A stretch of 13,581 nucleotides of DNA from contig DGHQ01000015.1 in assembly GCA_002392915.1 (NCBI GenBank), forward strand, positions 1-13,581. The letters are read 5' to 3'. Positions 1 through 6,422 of the stretch are shown here, in pieces; within the stretch, counting starts at the first letter, position 1; each line of letters starts with the position of its first letter. Both the position numbers and the translations under genes were made by a program. The DNA comes from Bacteroidales bacterium UBA3844 (GTDB lineage Bacteria; Bacteroidota; Bacteroidia; Bacteroidales; Paludibacteraceae). The notes beneath the pieces are model-generated. The model did no database searches. It was not told the origin of the DNA and worked only from the letters and a program-made list of their open reading frames with translations.

Positions 1-1558
1 CTCGCAGACCATCTTCCATTAAAACAAGGATTAAGACATCAACGGAATCCATTGATAGTTTATTTCCCAGAGATCTCGCAGACCATCTTCCATTAAAACA
101 AGGATTAAGACAACTACTAAAAATTAATAATACTAGCTTTTTCATTTTATTCTCGCAGACCATCTTCCATTAAAACAAGGATTAAGACATCATTCACTAT
201 GAATTGTTGAAGCGCCAATTCAGGACTCGCAGACCATCTTCCATTAAAACAAGGATTAAGACTGCCATAATCAAAACCAATTAAGTTAAACAATATACCT
301 CGCAGACCATCTTCCATTAAAACAAGGATTAAGACAACTACTTTAGTAGATGATTCTCCAGACATATGCATCTCGCAGACCATCTTCCATTAAAACAAGG
401 ATTAAGACTTCGCAAGCTCAGCATGGTTAGTATTCTGTTGGTTACTCTCGCAGACCATCTTCCATTAAAACAAGGATTAAGACGATTAACATTTGTTAGA
501 AGCCTCCCTGAATGCATTCATCTCGCAGACCATCTTCCATTAAAACAAGGATTAAGACACGCAATTAGTAAATCCATAATATAATCCTATTTGCGTCTCG
601 CAGACCATCTTCCATTAAAACAAGGATTAAGACTTTATACAAAGTTTCATTATCAATGTCTCTGAAACTGCTCGCAGACCATCTTCCATTAAAACAAGGA
701 TTAAGACTGCATAAAATGATGTTGACATCATTTTTCCATCTCCTACTCGCAGACCATCTTCCATTAAAACAAGGATTAAGACAATGAGATCTTCATACGC
801 AATGGGTTTAATTGTAGCTGCTCGCAGACCATCTTCCATTAAAACAAGGATTAAGACTACATTAAAGCGGAGTTTAATGTCGGTCTTTAATAACTCGCAG
901 ACCATCTTCCATTAAAACAAGGATTAAGACTTTTAGTGCGTCTGCATCCGCTACGCGGTTCGGAGTTCTCGCAGACCATCTTCCATTAAAACAAGGATTA
1001 AGACGTATAGAAATTAGATAGAATTTATTTTGATCTCGTTTAACTCGCATACCATCTTCCATTAAAACAAGGATTAAGACATTTTCTTTAGATTTGCCAT
1101 TGTTATATGTTTTTTGTCTCGCAGACCATCTTCCATTAAAACAAGGATTAAGACAATTTACATCTTTGATGATAACCTGTTTCATTTACTTCTCGCAGAC
1201 CATCTTCCATTAAAACAAGGATTAAGACTATTCATGTCAATTGTCAACAAATTTACTGTATTCTCTCGCAGACCATCTTCCATTAAAACAAGGATTAAGA
1301 CTTTTTAAGAATTAGCAGTAGTAGTAAAACCGAAGTACTTCTCGCAGACCATCTTCCATTAAAACAAGGATTAAGACTGCGATAAAACTCAACTTTCTAC
1401 TTAATCTATACAGACCTCGCAGACCATCTTCCATTAAAACAAGGATTAAGACGTTGACCTATCTTCTTCCAGATAATCTCTCGAAGAGTGGAGACGGTGT
1501 GCACACCGTCTCTACGTGCTCGCAGGCCATCTTCCATATATAAAACAAGGATTTGTGC
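1..1558 (+). CRISPR. CRISPR array 1, leader-distal part
   Basis: Twenty intact 37-bp repeats (beginning CTCGCAGACC, ending GGATTAAGAC) start at 1, 75, 152, 226, 299, 372, 447, 522, 597, 671, 746, 821, 894, 968, 1044, 1118, 1192, 1265, 1341 and 1416. They are separated by unique spacers of about 36-40 bp. Repeat 15 (1044) carries one G-to-T change. The last copy, 1519 to about 1558, is decayed: it has a G substitution, extra bases in the middle and a lost 3' end. Decay normally marks the trailer end, so the leader lies left of the window and transcription is on +. The + strand 3' end ATTAAGAC resembles the 8-nt crRNA handle of type I-B/III repeats (ATTGAAAC type), which agrees with this orientation. 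The long peptide frames through the array are translated repeats, not genes. Confidence 0.98.
1491..1518. repeat. Palindromic element between last spacer and decayed repeat
   Basis: A perfect palindrome occupies 1491-1512 (arms GAGACGGTGTG and CACACCGTCTC), followed by TACGTG. The gap between repeats 20 and 21 is 66 bp, but the part before the palindrome, 1453-1490, is 38 bp, a normal spacer length. The simplest reading is that a short REP-like palindrome was inserted after the last true spacer. The inserted-element reading is inference. Confidence 0.6.
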
Positions 1559-1588
1559 TATAATATCGAATAGATCGACATTCTCACA

Positions 1589-1635
1589 GCACCGTAGGTG
1601 CGACATACCACAGCGTAGGGTGTAAACCCTACGCT
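1589..1635. repeat. REP-like pair of hairpins downstream of array 1
   Basis: Two adjacent inverted repeats lie here: GCACC/GGTGC with loop GTA (1589-1601), and AGCGTAGGG/CCCTACGCT with a 6-nt loop (1612-1635). Such GTAGGG/CCCTAC intergenic palindromes are a known style of dispersed repeat in Bacteroidota. There is no T-run after either stem, so a simple Rho-independent terminator is unlikely. They may still block read-through from the array. The rest of 1636-1867 is AT-rich and shows me no gene; the promoter of the next gene is presumably there, but no clear TAnnTTTG box is visible. Confidence 0.55.
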
Positions 1636-1867
1636 AACGATACCCTACACAAACCACGAATGGAGTGAAAAAAAGTCACAAAGCGGTGGCTCTATGGATA
1701 GCATAATAGATTTGTCGGTTGTTACAAATTGCATTCCAAAACGAGAATATTATAAATGACAATTGCTATAAAATCTAGTTCAAAATTGCTTGCGTATTCC
1801 AAAATATGATGTAATTTTAGCACCGCTAACGCACCTTTTTATTGAAAAAATAAAATAATATTATATA

Positions 1868-2179
1868 ATGATACTATTGGATCTATTAAGCACATTGGAG
1901 CGAGTGGCCTCATATGGTGACGTTATCAAAGGGTTTGCCGGCTATATTGCGATTTCCGCCATCTATATTGCCATCAGGGATTTGTTTCCTAAAAAAGTGA
2001 ATCTGAGCATCGGTTCTTTTGTCGTGAGAAGAAAGCATTTCAATGTGCAGAATGTCACTAATATCGTAAGCGCACAATTCTATGAAGGTGGGACTGTTCC
2101 AGATTCTGTACGTAGGGAGATTATCCTTCTGACCAGTCCAAAAGTCAAAAAAATAACGGTAAATAATCCTCACAAATAA
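1868..2179 (+). CDS. Small putative membrane protein beside CRISPR genes, unknown function
   Basis: A 103-residue protein. Residues about 18-38 form a hydrophobic stretch (GYIAISAIYIAIRDLF) that could be one membrane-spanning helix, followed by KK. The C-terminal half is a soluble region rich in beta-type residues (VNLSIGSFVVRR, REIILLTSPKVKKITV). I do not recognise the family. It is the first gene after array 1 and sits about 30 bp ahead of the candidate ring nuclease and the CARF-HEPN gene, so it may be a membrane-anchored accessory of the type III module. The opposite strand also holds a long open frame (1910-2338) with no recognisable features; I prefer the + frame because all neighbours are on + and spacing is operon-like. 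The ATG at 1868 is the only sensible start; no Shine-Dalgarno is seen. Confidence 0.55.
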   Translation: MILLDLLSTLERVASYGDVIKGFAGYIAISAIYIAIRDLFPKKVNLSIGSFVVRRKHFNVQNVTNIVSAQFYEGGTVPDSVRREIILLTSPKVKKITVNNPHK

Positions 2180-2210
2180 TCTGTTTTCAAAGAACAATAA
2201 ATTATTGGTT

Positions 2211-2552
2211 ATGCTTCTCAACCTTTCCAACCATCCATCGAACTCTTGGTCGTCCGAACAACTTGCCGCCGCAGGCGACAAAGTTATCGATATGCCTTTT
2301 CCTCTGGTCGACCCTGAAGGCGACGAGGCGTATATCACAAAATTGTCAACCGAGTATTACAACAAAATACTTGATATTAATGGCGTTACCACCGTCCACC
2401 TTATGGGCGAGATGAACTTCACATTTGCTCTTGTTTCCAAACTAAAAGCAAAAGGCATCAAGTGTGTCGCATCCACAACAAAAAGAGACACCGTGGAAGA
2501 AAACGGAGTGAAAATTTCAAAATTCCAGTTCGTAAGGTTTAGGGAATATTGA
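2211..2552 (+). CDS. Small CRISPR-associated protein, Csx15/Csx20-like candidate ring nuclease
   Basis: I start the protein at ATG 2211 (113 residues, MLLNLSNHPSNSW...) rather than the in-frame TTG at 2205. The N-terminal strand followed by SNHPS and EQ resembles the opening of small CARF-related Csx15/Csx20-type proteins, some of which are known to degrade cyclic oligoadenylate. A second conserved-looking block is HLMGEMNFTFALVSKL (about residues 64-79) followed by GIKCVASTTKR, typical of a Rossmann-like strand-helix-strand ending in an ST(T)xR motif. It ends in FREY. It lies 53 bp ahead of the CARF-HEPN ribonuclease gene. A role in switching off the second messenger fits that position but is inference, and I am recalling the family from pattern only. 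An alternative is a non-catalytic cOA sensor. Confidence 0.55.
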   Translation: MLLNLSNHPSNSWSSEQLAAAGDKVIDMPFPLVDPEGDEAYITKLSTEYYNKILDINGVTTVHLMGEMNFTFALVSKLKAKGIKCVASTTKRDTVEENGVKISKFQFVRFREY

Positions 2553-2605
2553 TTTTATATTATCCGGAAATTTATATTTTTTTAGTTTGACAAACATTTC
2601 AAATA

Positions 2606-3901
2606 ATGGCAAGAAAAGTTTTCATATCAGTATTGGGTACAGGACCATACAGCGAATGTACATATAGTAGAGATTCTTTCGAGTTTTCAACAAGGTACAT
2701 TCAAATCGCAACATTGAAATATTTTATTGAAGGGCCAAAAAATAATGACAAATGGACAGATAAAGATTGTGCCATTTTCTTTTTAACACAAAAGGCTGAA
2801 GATGAGCAATGGAACGTTGGAAAATCAAAATTAAAAAATGAAACTGTAAGTTTGACAGGTCTCAAAGATGAATTGTCTAATCAACATTGGCCGATAGAGA
2901 TAAAGGCTCGACATATCGAAGATGGACAGAATGAAAAGGAAATTTGGAGTATATTCAAAACCATTTATGATGAAATCAGAAGTGAGGACGAATTGTATTT
3001 TGATATAACACATGCGTTCCGTTATTTGCCAATGTTGTTATTGACACTCATCAACTATTCAAAATTTTTGAAGAATGTAAAATTAAAATCCATAACTTAC
3101 GGAAATTTCATGTCGAAAGAAGACAAAAAACCGATTATGGATTTGACATCAATATCAATGTTGCAGGATTGGACTTATGCTGCTGGAGACTATTTAAATA
3201 ACGGTTGTGTGGATAGTCTTACCTCGTTATGTAAAGAAGAGATAAAACCAATTTTGAGAGAAACAAAAGGTAAGGATGAAGCAGCAAGTAAGCTAAATCG
3301 GTTTGTTGAATTGTTGCAAAGAGTTGTGGATTCTTTCCGAACTTGTCGCGGAATTCAGATAATCAATGCAACAGATCTGTCTAGATTGAAAGATGCAGCA
3401 AACAATTTAGATTCGACAATGATTGAACCTTTGAATCCTATTTTTGAGAAAATAAAAAAATCATTGGTTTATTTTGACGAAAAAGAGAATTTAAAGAATG
3501 CATATAGTGCAGCCAAGTGGTGTTTTGACAATAAGTTATATCAACAATCAGCTACTATCTTGCAGGAATTTGTAGTGTCTTTCATCTGTAAGAGAAATGG
3601 CATTGATATTGCAGATGACAAATTAAGAGAATGTGTAAATTCTGCTTTTGCTATAAAATACCAAAATTTAGATGAATCAAAATGGACTATTAAAGAGGAA
3701 AATAAAGAGAAGGTAAAAGAAATTCTGAAGGATGACTTGATGGATAATTTGGATCTTGTAAAGTTGTTCTCAACAATGACTATTGTGAGAAATGATTACA
3801 ATCATTCTGGAATGAGAAAGGATAACCCTAAGACTCCATCTTCGATTATATCCAATATTGATGATTGTCTAAAGGGATTTTCTAAAATATTATTCAATTG
3901 A
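2606..3901 (+). CDS. csx2: CARF-HEPN ribonuclease, Csx1/Csx2 (TM1812, DxTHG) family
   Basis: A 431-residue cytoplasmic effector of type III CRISPR. The N-terminal CARF domain starts with KVFISVLGTGPYSECTY (residues 4-20), the strand-loop typical of the TM1812/Csx2 family. The DxTHG signature is present as DITHAFRYLP (D133, H136), with Ala where Gly is usual. A helical region follows, then the C-terminal HEPN motif RNDYNH (R395 to H400), which matches the catalytic RxxxxH. Family knowledge: cyclic oligoadenylate made by Cas10 binds the CARF domain and activates HEPN cleavage of RNA. With both HEPN residues intact it should be active. It is followed after 26 bp by the WYL regulator and preceded by the candidate ring nuclease. 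Base composition is clearly more AT-rich than the cas1-cas2 operon. The exact label (Csx1 or Csx2) is less certain than the architecture. Confidence 0.88.
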   Translation: MARKVFISVLGTGPYSECTYSRDSFEFSTRYIQIATLKYFIEGPKNNDKWTDKDCAIFFLTQKAEDEQWNVGKSKLKNETVSLTGLKDELSNQHWPIEIKARHIEDGQNEKEIWSIFKTIYDEIRSEDELYFDITHAFRYLPMLLLTLINYSKFLKNVKLKSITYGNFMSKEDKKPIMDLTSISMLQDWTYAAGDYLNNGCVDSLTSLCKEEIKPILRETKGKDEAASKLNRFVELLQRVVDSFRTCRGIQIINATDLSRLKDAANNLDSTMIEPLNPIFEKIKKSLVYFDEKENLKNAYSAAKWCFDNKLYQQSATILQEFVVSFICKRNGIDIADDKLRECVNSAFAIKYQNLDESKWTIKEENKEKVKEILKDDLMDNLDLVKLFSTMTIVRNDYNHSGMRKDNPKTPSSIISNIDDCLKGFSKILFN

Positions 3902-3927
3902 TATTAGGATAATAAAAAGACAGGATT

Positions 3928-4962
3928 ATGGCACAAAAGAAAACGACGAAAACTAATGCCGAGAAAGAAAATGAAAAAATTAATCATTTTAAAATCTGGC
4001 AAGAGCTATTGGTTAAGCCTGAAGGTGTGACTTATAAAGAACTTTTAAATGTATTTAAGGAAGAAGTTGAGTACGAAACATTAAGAAAAGAAAAGGAATA
4101 CATAACAGGTCTTCTCAAAAAAAATGGTCTAAAACTGATAGAAGAAACAGGTCGTAGTAGCCGTTTTTTTGTAGAAACAGACAGCCTTGATCTAGTCTCT
4201 TTTTACTTAAATGAAAAAGTGGCTCAACCTTATGTGGCTATTCTTGACATGTTGTCCAAAAGTAAAGGTTTGTTACCAGATTTTTTTCTAAATTCTTTAT
4301 GTGATAAGTATCAACAATTGTCAGAAAATGTTAATGTGGATAAATCTATTTCTTTCGAATCCGACTATGATTGTATGCCTGAGTTGGATGTTTTTCCTGT
4401 TATCTATAATGCTCTAAATAAACGAGCGATTGGAATCAGTTTTCATCCAGCCAACAAACCTGATGAAAATAAAGAAGGTGTTTTTTTTCCAGAATATCTC
4501 AAACAGTATCGCTCTAATTGGTACGCATTTGGCATGTTCGAGGAAGAGGGAAAAGAGTCTGTATTTCAAAAAATCCCATTGTGCTTTGTAGACAATTATA
4601 ATGATGAGGATTACGTTTCGTTAAAGTTTCAGAAATCCCCAATAGATGATTATGATGAATATTTTGATGATATCATTGGTGTGGAAAATCCAGATGGCAA
4701 CAAAGTGGAGACAATTAAATTCAGAATTTCAAACAGAATGTTTCAGCGTTTGAGGAACAAACCTCTTCATCCAACACAATCGACGTGCAAAGAACTAGAC
4801 ATAAAAGGGTTCAAAGGAATGAAAATAAACGTAAAATACAATATCGAGCTTATGCGTGTGATTCTTAATCTTGGTCCAGATATCGAAATAGTTGAACCTG
4901 CGCATATTCGCAAACGTGTGGTTAAGAATTTACAAAAGACCATGAAATTGTATGATGAATAA
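3928..4962 (+). CDS. WYL-domain transcriptional regulator
   Basis: A 344-residue protein. After a basic, low-complexity start, residues about 20-85 look like a winged helix-turn-helix (YKELLNVF ... EYITGLLKKNGLKLIEE). The WYL core spans about 155-225: IGISFHPA, then FFPEYLKQYRSNWYAFG with W198-Y199 at the name-giving position. The C-terminal end, GPDIEIVEPAHIRKRVVKNL, is the usual WCX ending. WYL proteins sense ligands such as nucleic acids or nucleotides and often regulate CRISPR and other defence genes. It is 26 bp behind the csx2-like gene, likely in the same operon, and closed by a strong terminator. Immediately after that terminator come three copies of an inverted repeat placed at equal distance from -7 boxes. 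I infer that this protein may bind them. Confidence 0.85.
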   Translation: MAQKKTTKTNAEKENEKINHFKIWQELLVKPEGVTYKELLNVFKEEVEYETLRKEKEYITGLLKKNGLKLIEETGRSSRFFVETDSLDLVSFYLNEKVAQPYVAILDMLSKSKGLLPDFFLNSLCDKYQQLSENVNVDKSISFESDYDCMPELDVFPVIYNALNKRAIGISFHPANKPDENKEGVFFPEYLKQYRSNWYAFGMFEEEGKESVFQKIPLCFVDNYNDEDYVSLKFQKSPIDDYDEYFDDIIGVENPDGNKVETIKFRISNRMFQRLRNKPLHPTQSTCKELDIKGFKGMKINVKYNIELMRVILNLGPDIEIVEPAHIRKRVVKNLQKTMKLYDE

Positions 4963-4991
4963 TTGAGATCTTCTTATATATCTTAGAAATG

Positions 4992-5022
4992 AAGCCATGC
5001 TCGCAAGAGTGTGGCTTTTTTT
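4992..5022 (+). terminator. Rho-independent terminator after the WYL gene
   Basis: An 11-bp stem (arms 4992-5002 and 5007-5017, two G-T wobbles) has a GCAA tetraloop and is followed by a run of seven Ts ending at 5022. It separates the type III accessory operon from the cassette region. Confidence 0.88.
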
Positions 5023-5070
5023 GTGAAAAAATCGTTTCACAAGTTTTTTCTTACGCCCTCTCTATCTTTG
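5023..5070 (+). promoter_or_regulatory. Operator-like inverted repeat and promoter P1
   Basis: GTGAAA, six bases, then TTTCAC (5023-5040) is a dyad typical of a dimeric regulator site. Exactly 24 bases after its TTTC comes TATCTTTG (5063-5070), a match to the Bacteroidales -7 box TAnnTTTG. The same arrangement and spacing recur at 5143-5190 and 5889-5936. What P1 transcribes is unclear, because P2 begins only about 75 bp later. Confidence 0.6.
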
Positions 5071-5142
5071 CATTGTCAAACGACGAAGAGCTTCATCATA
5101 GCGTTGGTGAAAAGAATCGCAAATAGGGAGATGATTGAAGCT

Positions 5143-5190
5143 GTGAAAAAATCGTTTCACGAGACTTTCAAATCTGATGTTCTACTTTTG
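5143..5190 (+). promoter_or_regulatory. Operator-like inverted repeat and promoter P2 (cassette A)
   Basis: The dyad GTGAAA-N6-TTTCAC is at 5143-5160. The -7 box TACTTTTG is at 5183-5190, again 24 bases after TTTC. The TTTC may stand in for the -33 TTTG, but the gap is longer than the usual 19-21, so the promoter may be weak without an activator, or the dyad may be a separate operator. The upstream part of the repeat unit (from about 5102, including GGTGAAAAGAATCGC) is also shared with cassette B. Confidence 0.65.
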
Positions 5191-5194
5191 CGGT

Positions 5195-5316
5195 TGTAAA
5201 AAATCCGATACGTTATCGGGCGTTAGAACTGGCGAGCAGTCAAACACATTGGGAAGCAACCCGTTGCCACTGTGGGAATTTAACGCAGGCTCAGGACCTG
5301 TAAGGGGAGTGTAGAA
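5195..5316 (+). ncRNA. Structured 5' leader of cassette A (unknown class)
   Basis: Starting just after P2, the leader can fold into: hairpin CCGATA/TATCGG (5205-5219); a closing stem GCGTTA (5220-5225) with TAACGC (5281-5286), enclosing hairpin ACTG/CAGT (5228-5240) and a long hairpin of CACATTG (5245-5251) with CACTGTG (5268-5274, one mismatch), topped by GCAA/TTGC with loop CCCG; then CAGG/CCTG just before AAGGGGAG. Comparison with the copy at 5941-6063 shows base-pair-preserving differences in the long hairpin. The conserved CCC in the apical loop could pair with the GGGG of the ribosome site, which would make a translational switch. I see no match to a riboswitch class I can name with confidence. 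Confidence 0.6.
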
Positions 5317-5736
5317 ATGACTACATTTAATAAAGTAAACGTAAGTTCTAGAATCAAGTATTACGCAGGAACAGCCGCCGCTATCGGTGCAAGTCCACTG
5401 CCTGGATCTGACGCTGTGTTGTTGACCGGAGTGCAGACCAAGATGATGTACGACATCATGAAGGCTTACGGCATCAACGTCGGGATCGGAGCTGTCATCG
5501 AGGAGATTCTCAGGGCAAAAGTGGTGTCGATGTTGGGTAAGGCTGTGGCTGGCAATATTCTCAAGATGATTCCTGGTGCAGGTTCTTTCATCGGTGGTGC
5601 TGTCAACGCGGCTGTAGCTTCTTCCATCACCTACGCTTTGGGAAAGGGTCTCTGCGCGGCTGCCGAGATGATCTGCGACAACGGATGGAACAGCAACTCC
5701 GACATGATCGCATATGCCGTAAGAAGGTCTATATGA
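5317..5736 (+). CDS. DUF697-like hydrophobic protein (cassette A cargo)
   Basis: A 139-residue protein, with a start chosen at ATG 5317 because AGGGGAG lies 7 bases upstream, an unusually clear Shine-Dalgarno for this phylum. Residues 23-52 (IGASPLPGSDAVLLTGVQTKMMYDI) match the AS-P-PG-D---L---Q--M---I pattern of DUF697, the domain known from YcjF and the C-termini of some GTPases. Residues about 79-109 are a Gly/Ala-rich amphipathic or membrane-inserting segment (MIPGAGSFIGGAVNAAVASS). No GTPase domain is present, so it is a stand-alone version. Base composition is richer in G+C than the neighbouring csx2 gene. It is the only gene between leader A and 3' element A. The function is unknown; membrane association is likely from the sequence. 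Confidence 0.75.
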   Translation: MTTFNKVNVSSRIKYYAGTAAAIGASPLPGSDAVLLTGVQTKMMYDIMKAYGINVGIGAVIEEILRAKVVSMLGKAVAGNILKMIPGAGSFIGGAVNAAVASSITYALGKGLCAAAEMICDNGWNSNSDMIAYAVRRSI

Positions 5737-5780
5737 TGTGTTTGAAATCGATTCTCTTCTGGTTTTTCCAGACCCTTGCT

Positions 5781-5815
5781 CCTACCGCTGGAGGTCAAGC
5801 GGACGCCGTTTTGGC
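5781..5815 (+). other. 3' element of cassette A
   Basis: A 23-base block beginning CCTACCGCTGGAGGT and ending AAGCGGA can form CCGCT/AGCGG. It is followed by a second small hairpin GCC-GTTTT-GGC. The same block follows cassette B at 6562. It lies 45 bp after the stop of the DUF697-like gene. It could be a transcript-end structure, although no classic T-run follows, or a site used to exchange cassettes. Confidence 0.6.
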
Positions 5816-5888
5816 ATGATATCGGTCGACAATCCACTCATCCAAAACGTTGGTGAAAAGAATCGCAAATAGGGAGATGATTGAAGCT

Positions 5889-5936
5889 GTGAAAAAATCG
5901 TTTAACGAGACTTTCAAATCTGATGTTCTACTTTTG
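5889..5936 (+). promoter_or_regulatory. Operator-like repeat and promoter P3 (cassette B)
   Basis: This is a second copy of the P2 region: the shared upstream block begins near 5849, the dyad is GTGAAA-N6-TTTAAC (5889-5906, one arm weakened by C to A), and TACTTTTG is at 5929-5936. The weakened arm predicts a different response to the regulator than P2. Confidence 0.65.
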
Positions 5937-5940
5937 CGGT

Positions 5941-6063
5941 TGTAAAAAATCCGATATGATATCGGGGCGTTAGAACTGGCGAACAGTCAACACCATGTCA
6001 AGCAACCCGTTGCCATGGTGGTAATCAAAAGCAGGGAAAAGAACCTGTTAGGGGAAAGAAATT
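5941..6063 (+). ncRNA. Structured 5' leader of cassette B (unknown class)
   Basis: This copy aligns with the cassette A leader. It has CCGATA/TATCGG (5951-5965, loop changed from CGT to TGA), ACTG/CAGT (5975-5987), the long hairpin CACCATG (5991-5997) with CATGGTG (6014-6020), the unchanged cap GCAA-CCCG-TTGC (6002-6013), CAGG/CCTG (6032-6047) and ribosome site AGGGGAA. In the long stem an A-T pair of copy A is C-G here and a T-C mismatch is A-T here, so the pairing is kept while the bases differ. The outer closing stem of copy A is only partly possible in this copy (TTA/TAA). Confidence 0.6.
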
Positions 6064-6231
6064 ATGAATATAATTTTGGGTGTTGTCCTAAACACTGTTG
6101 CTGGCATGGTTTCGGGAACAATTGGTGGTATTGCTGCCAAATATACGAAGGATTGTTGGGATTACATTTTGTCGGGAAAAAGTAAGGGCACACTTGCAAG
6201 TCGCCCACGTGAAATCCAGACACGGAAGTAG
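6064..6231 (+). CDS. Small hydrophobic peptide, 55 residues (cassette B cargo 1)
   Basis: The ORF starts at ATG 6064 after AGGGGAAAGAAATT, the same leader-ribosome-site arrangement as cassette A. The N-terminal part is hydrophobic with spaced glycines (NIILGVVLNTVAGMVSGTIG, residues 2-21), consistent with a membrane helix of glycine-zipper type. It is followed by a basic polar tail ending REIQTRK. Small size plus a glycine-zipper helix recalls holins, type I toxins and bacteriocin-like peptides, but no family is recognised. No signal-peptide cleavage site or double-glycine leader is evident. Confidence 0.55.
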   Translation: MNIILGVVLNTVAGMVSGTIGGIAAKYTKDCWDYILSGKSKGTLASRPREIQTRK

Positions 6232-6275
6232 AAAATTCTGGAAAAGAGGAAAAAATGAATAACAAATAAAAACAT

Positions 6276-6422
6276 ATGAAAGAGTTGAAACAAATATTAG
6301 GTGGCACATACGACATCGCTGTTGCATTGGGTAAGAAACTGGGGTATATACTCAATGATGCCATCGACGAACTGATTCCCCAAAGTGGTAAACAAATAAA
6401 AAAGAAAGGAGGGGGAAAATGA
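6276..6422 (+). CDS. Small amphipathic peptide, 48 residues (cassette B cargo 2)
   Basis: The ORF MKELKQILGGTYDIAVALGK... runs to TGA at 6420-6422. The middle is weakly hydrophobic (YDIAVALGKKLGYILNDAIDELI) and the end strongly basic (KQIKKKGGGK). Its stop overlaps the start of the next ORF in ATGA (6419-6422), which is typical of translational coupling and supports both being real. The family is unknown; it could be a partner or immunity-type peptide for its neighbours. Confidence 0.5.
   Translation: MKELKQILGGTYDIAVALGKKLGYILNDAIDELIPQSGKQIKKKGGGK

Noticed and set aside
147..1606. Several open frames through array 1 on both strands with repeated LVLMEDGLR or ADHLPLKQGLR peptides
   Set aside because: They are translations of the 37-bp repeat; their repeat period equals the CRISPR period.
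1665..1679. GTGA-N7-TCAC as a fourth operator copy
   Set aside because: Only the GTGAAAAAA half matches and no -7 box lies at the expected distance.
5011..5199. 62-residue frame over the P1-P2 region
   Set aside because: It starts inside the WYL terminator and its two VKKSFH blocks are just the operator repeat translated twice.
5245..5280. Cobalamin or SAM riboswitch, because of GCCACTG-GGGAA and AGCAACC
   Set aside because: No B12 box and no SAM core elements; the second copy changes these bases while keeping the stem.
5195..5316. ZTP (pfl) riboswitch, because the leader contains GAACTGGCGA
   Set aside because: Only that short segment is similar; the required 3' domain with CCGCCTGGGC is missing and the downstream genes are not purine or folate genes.
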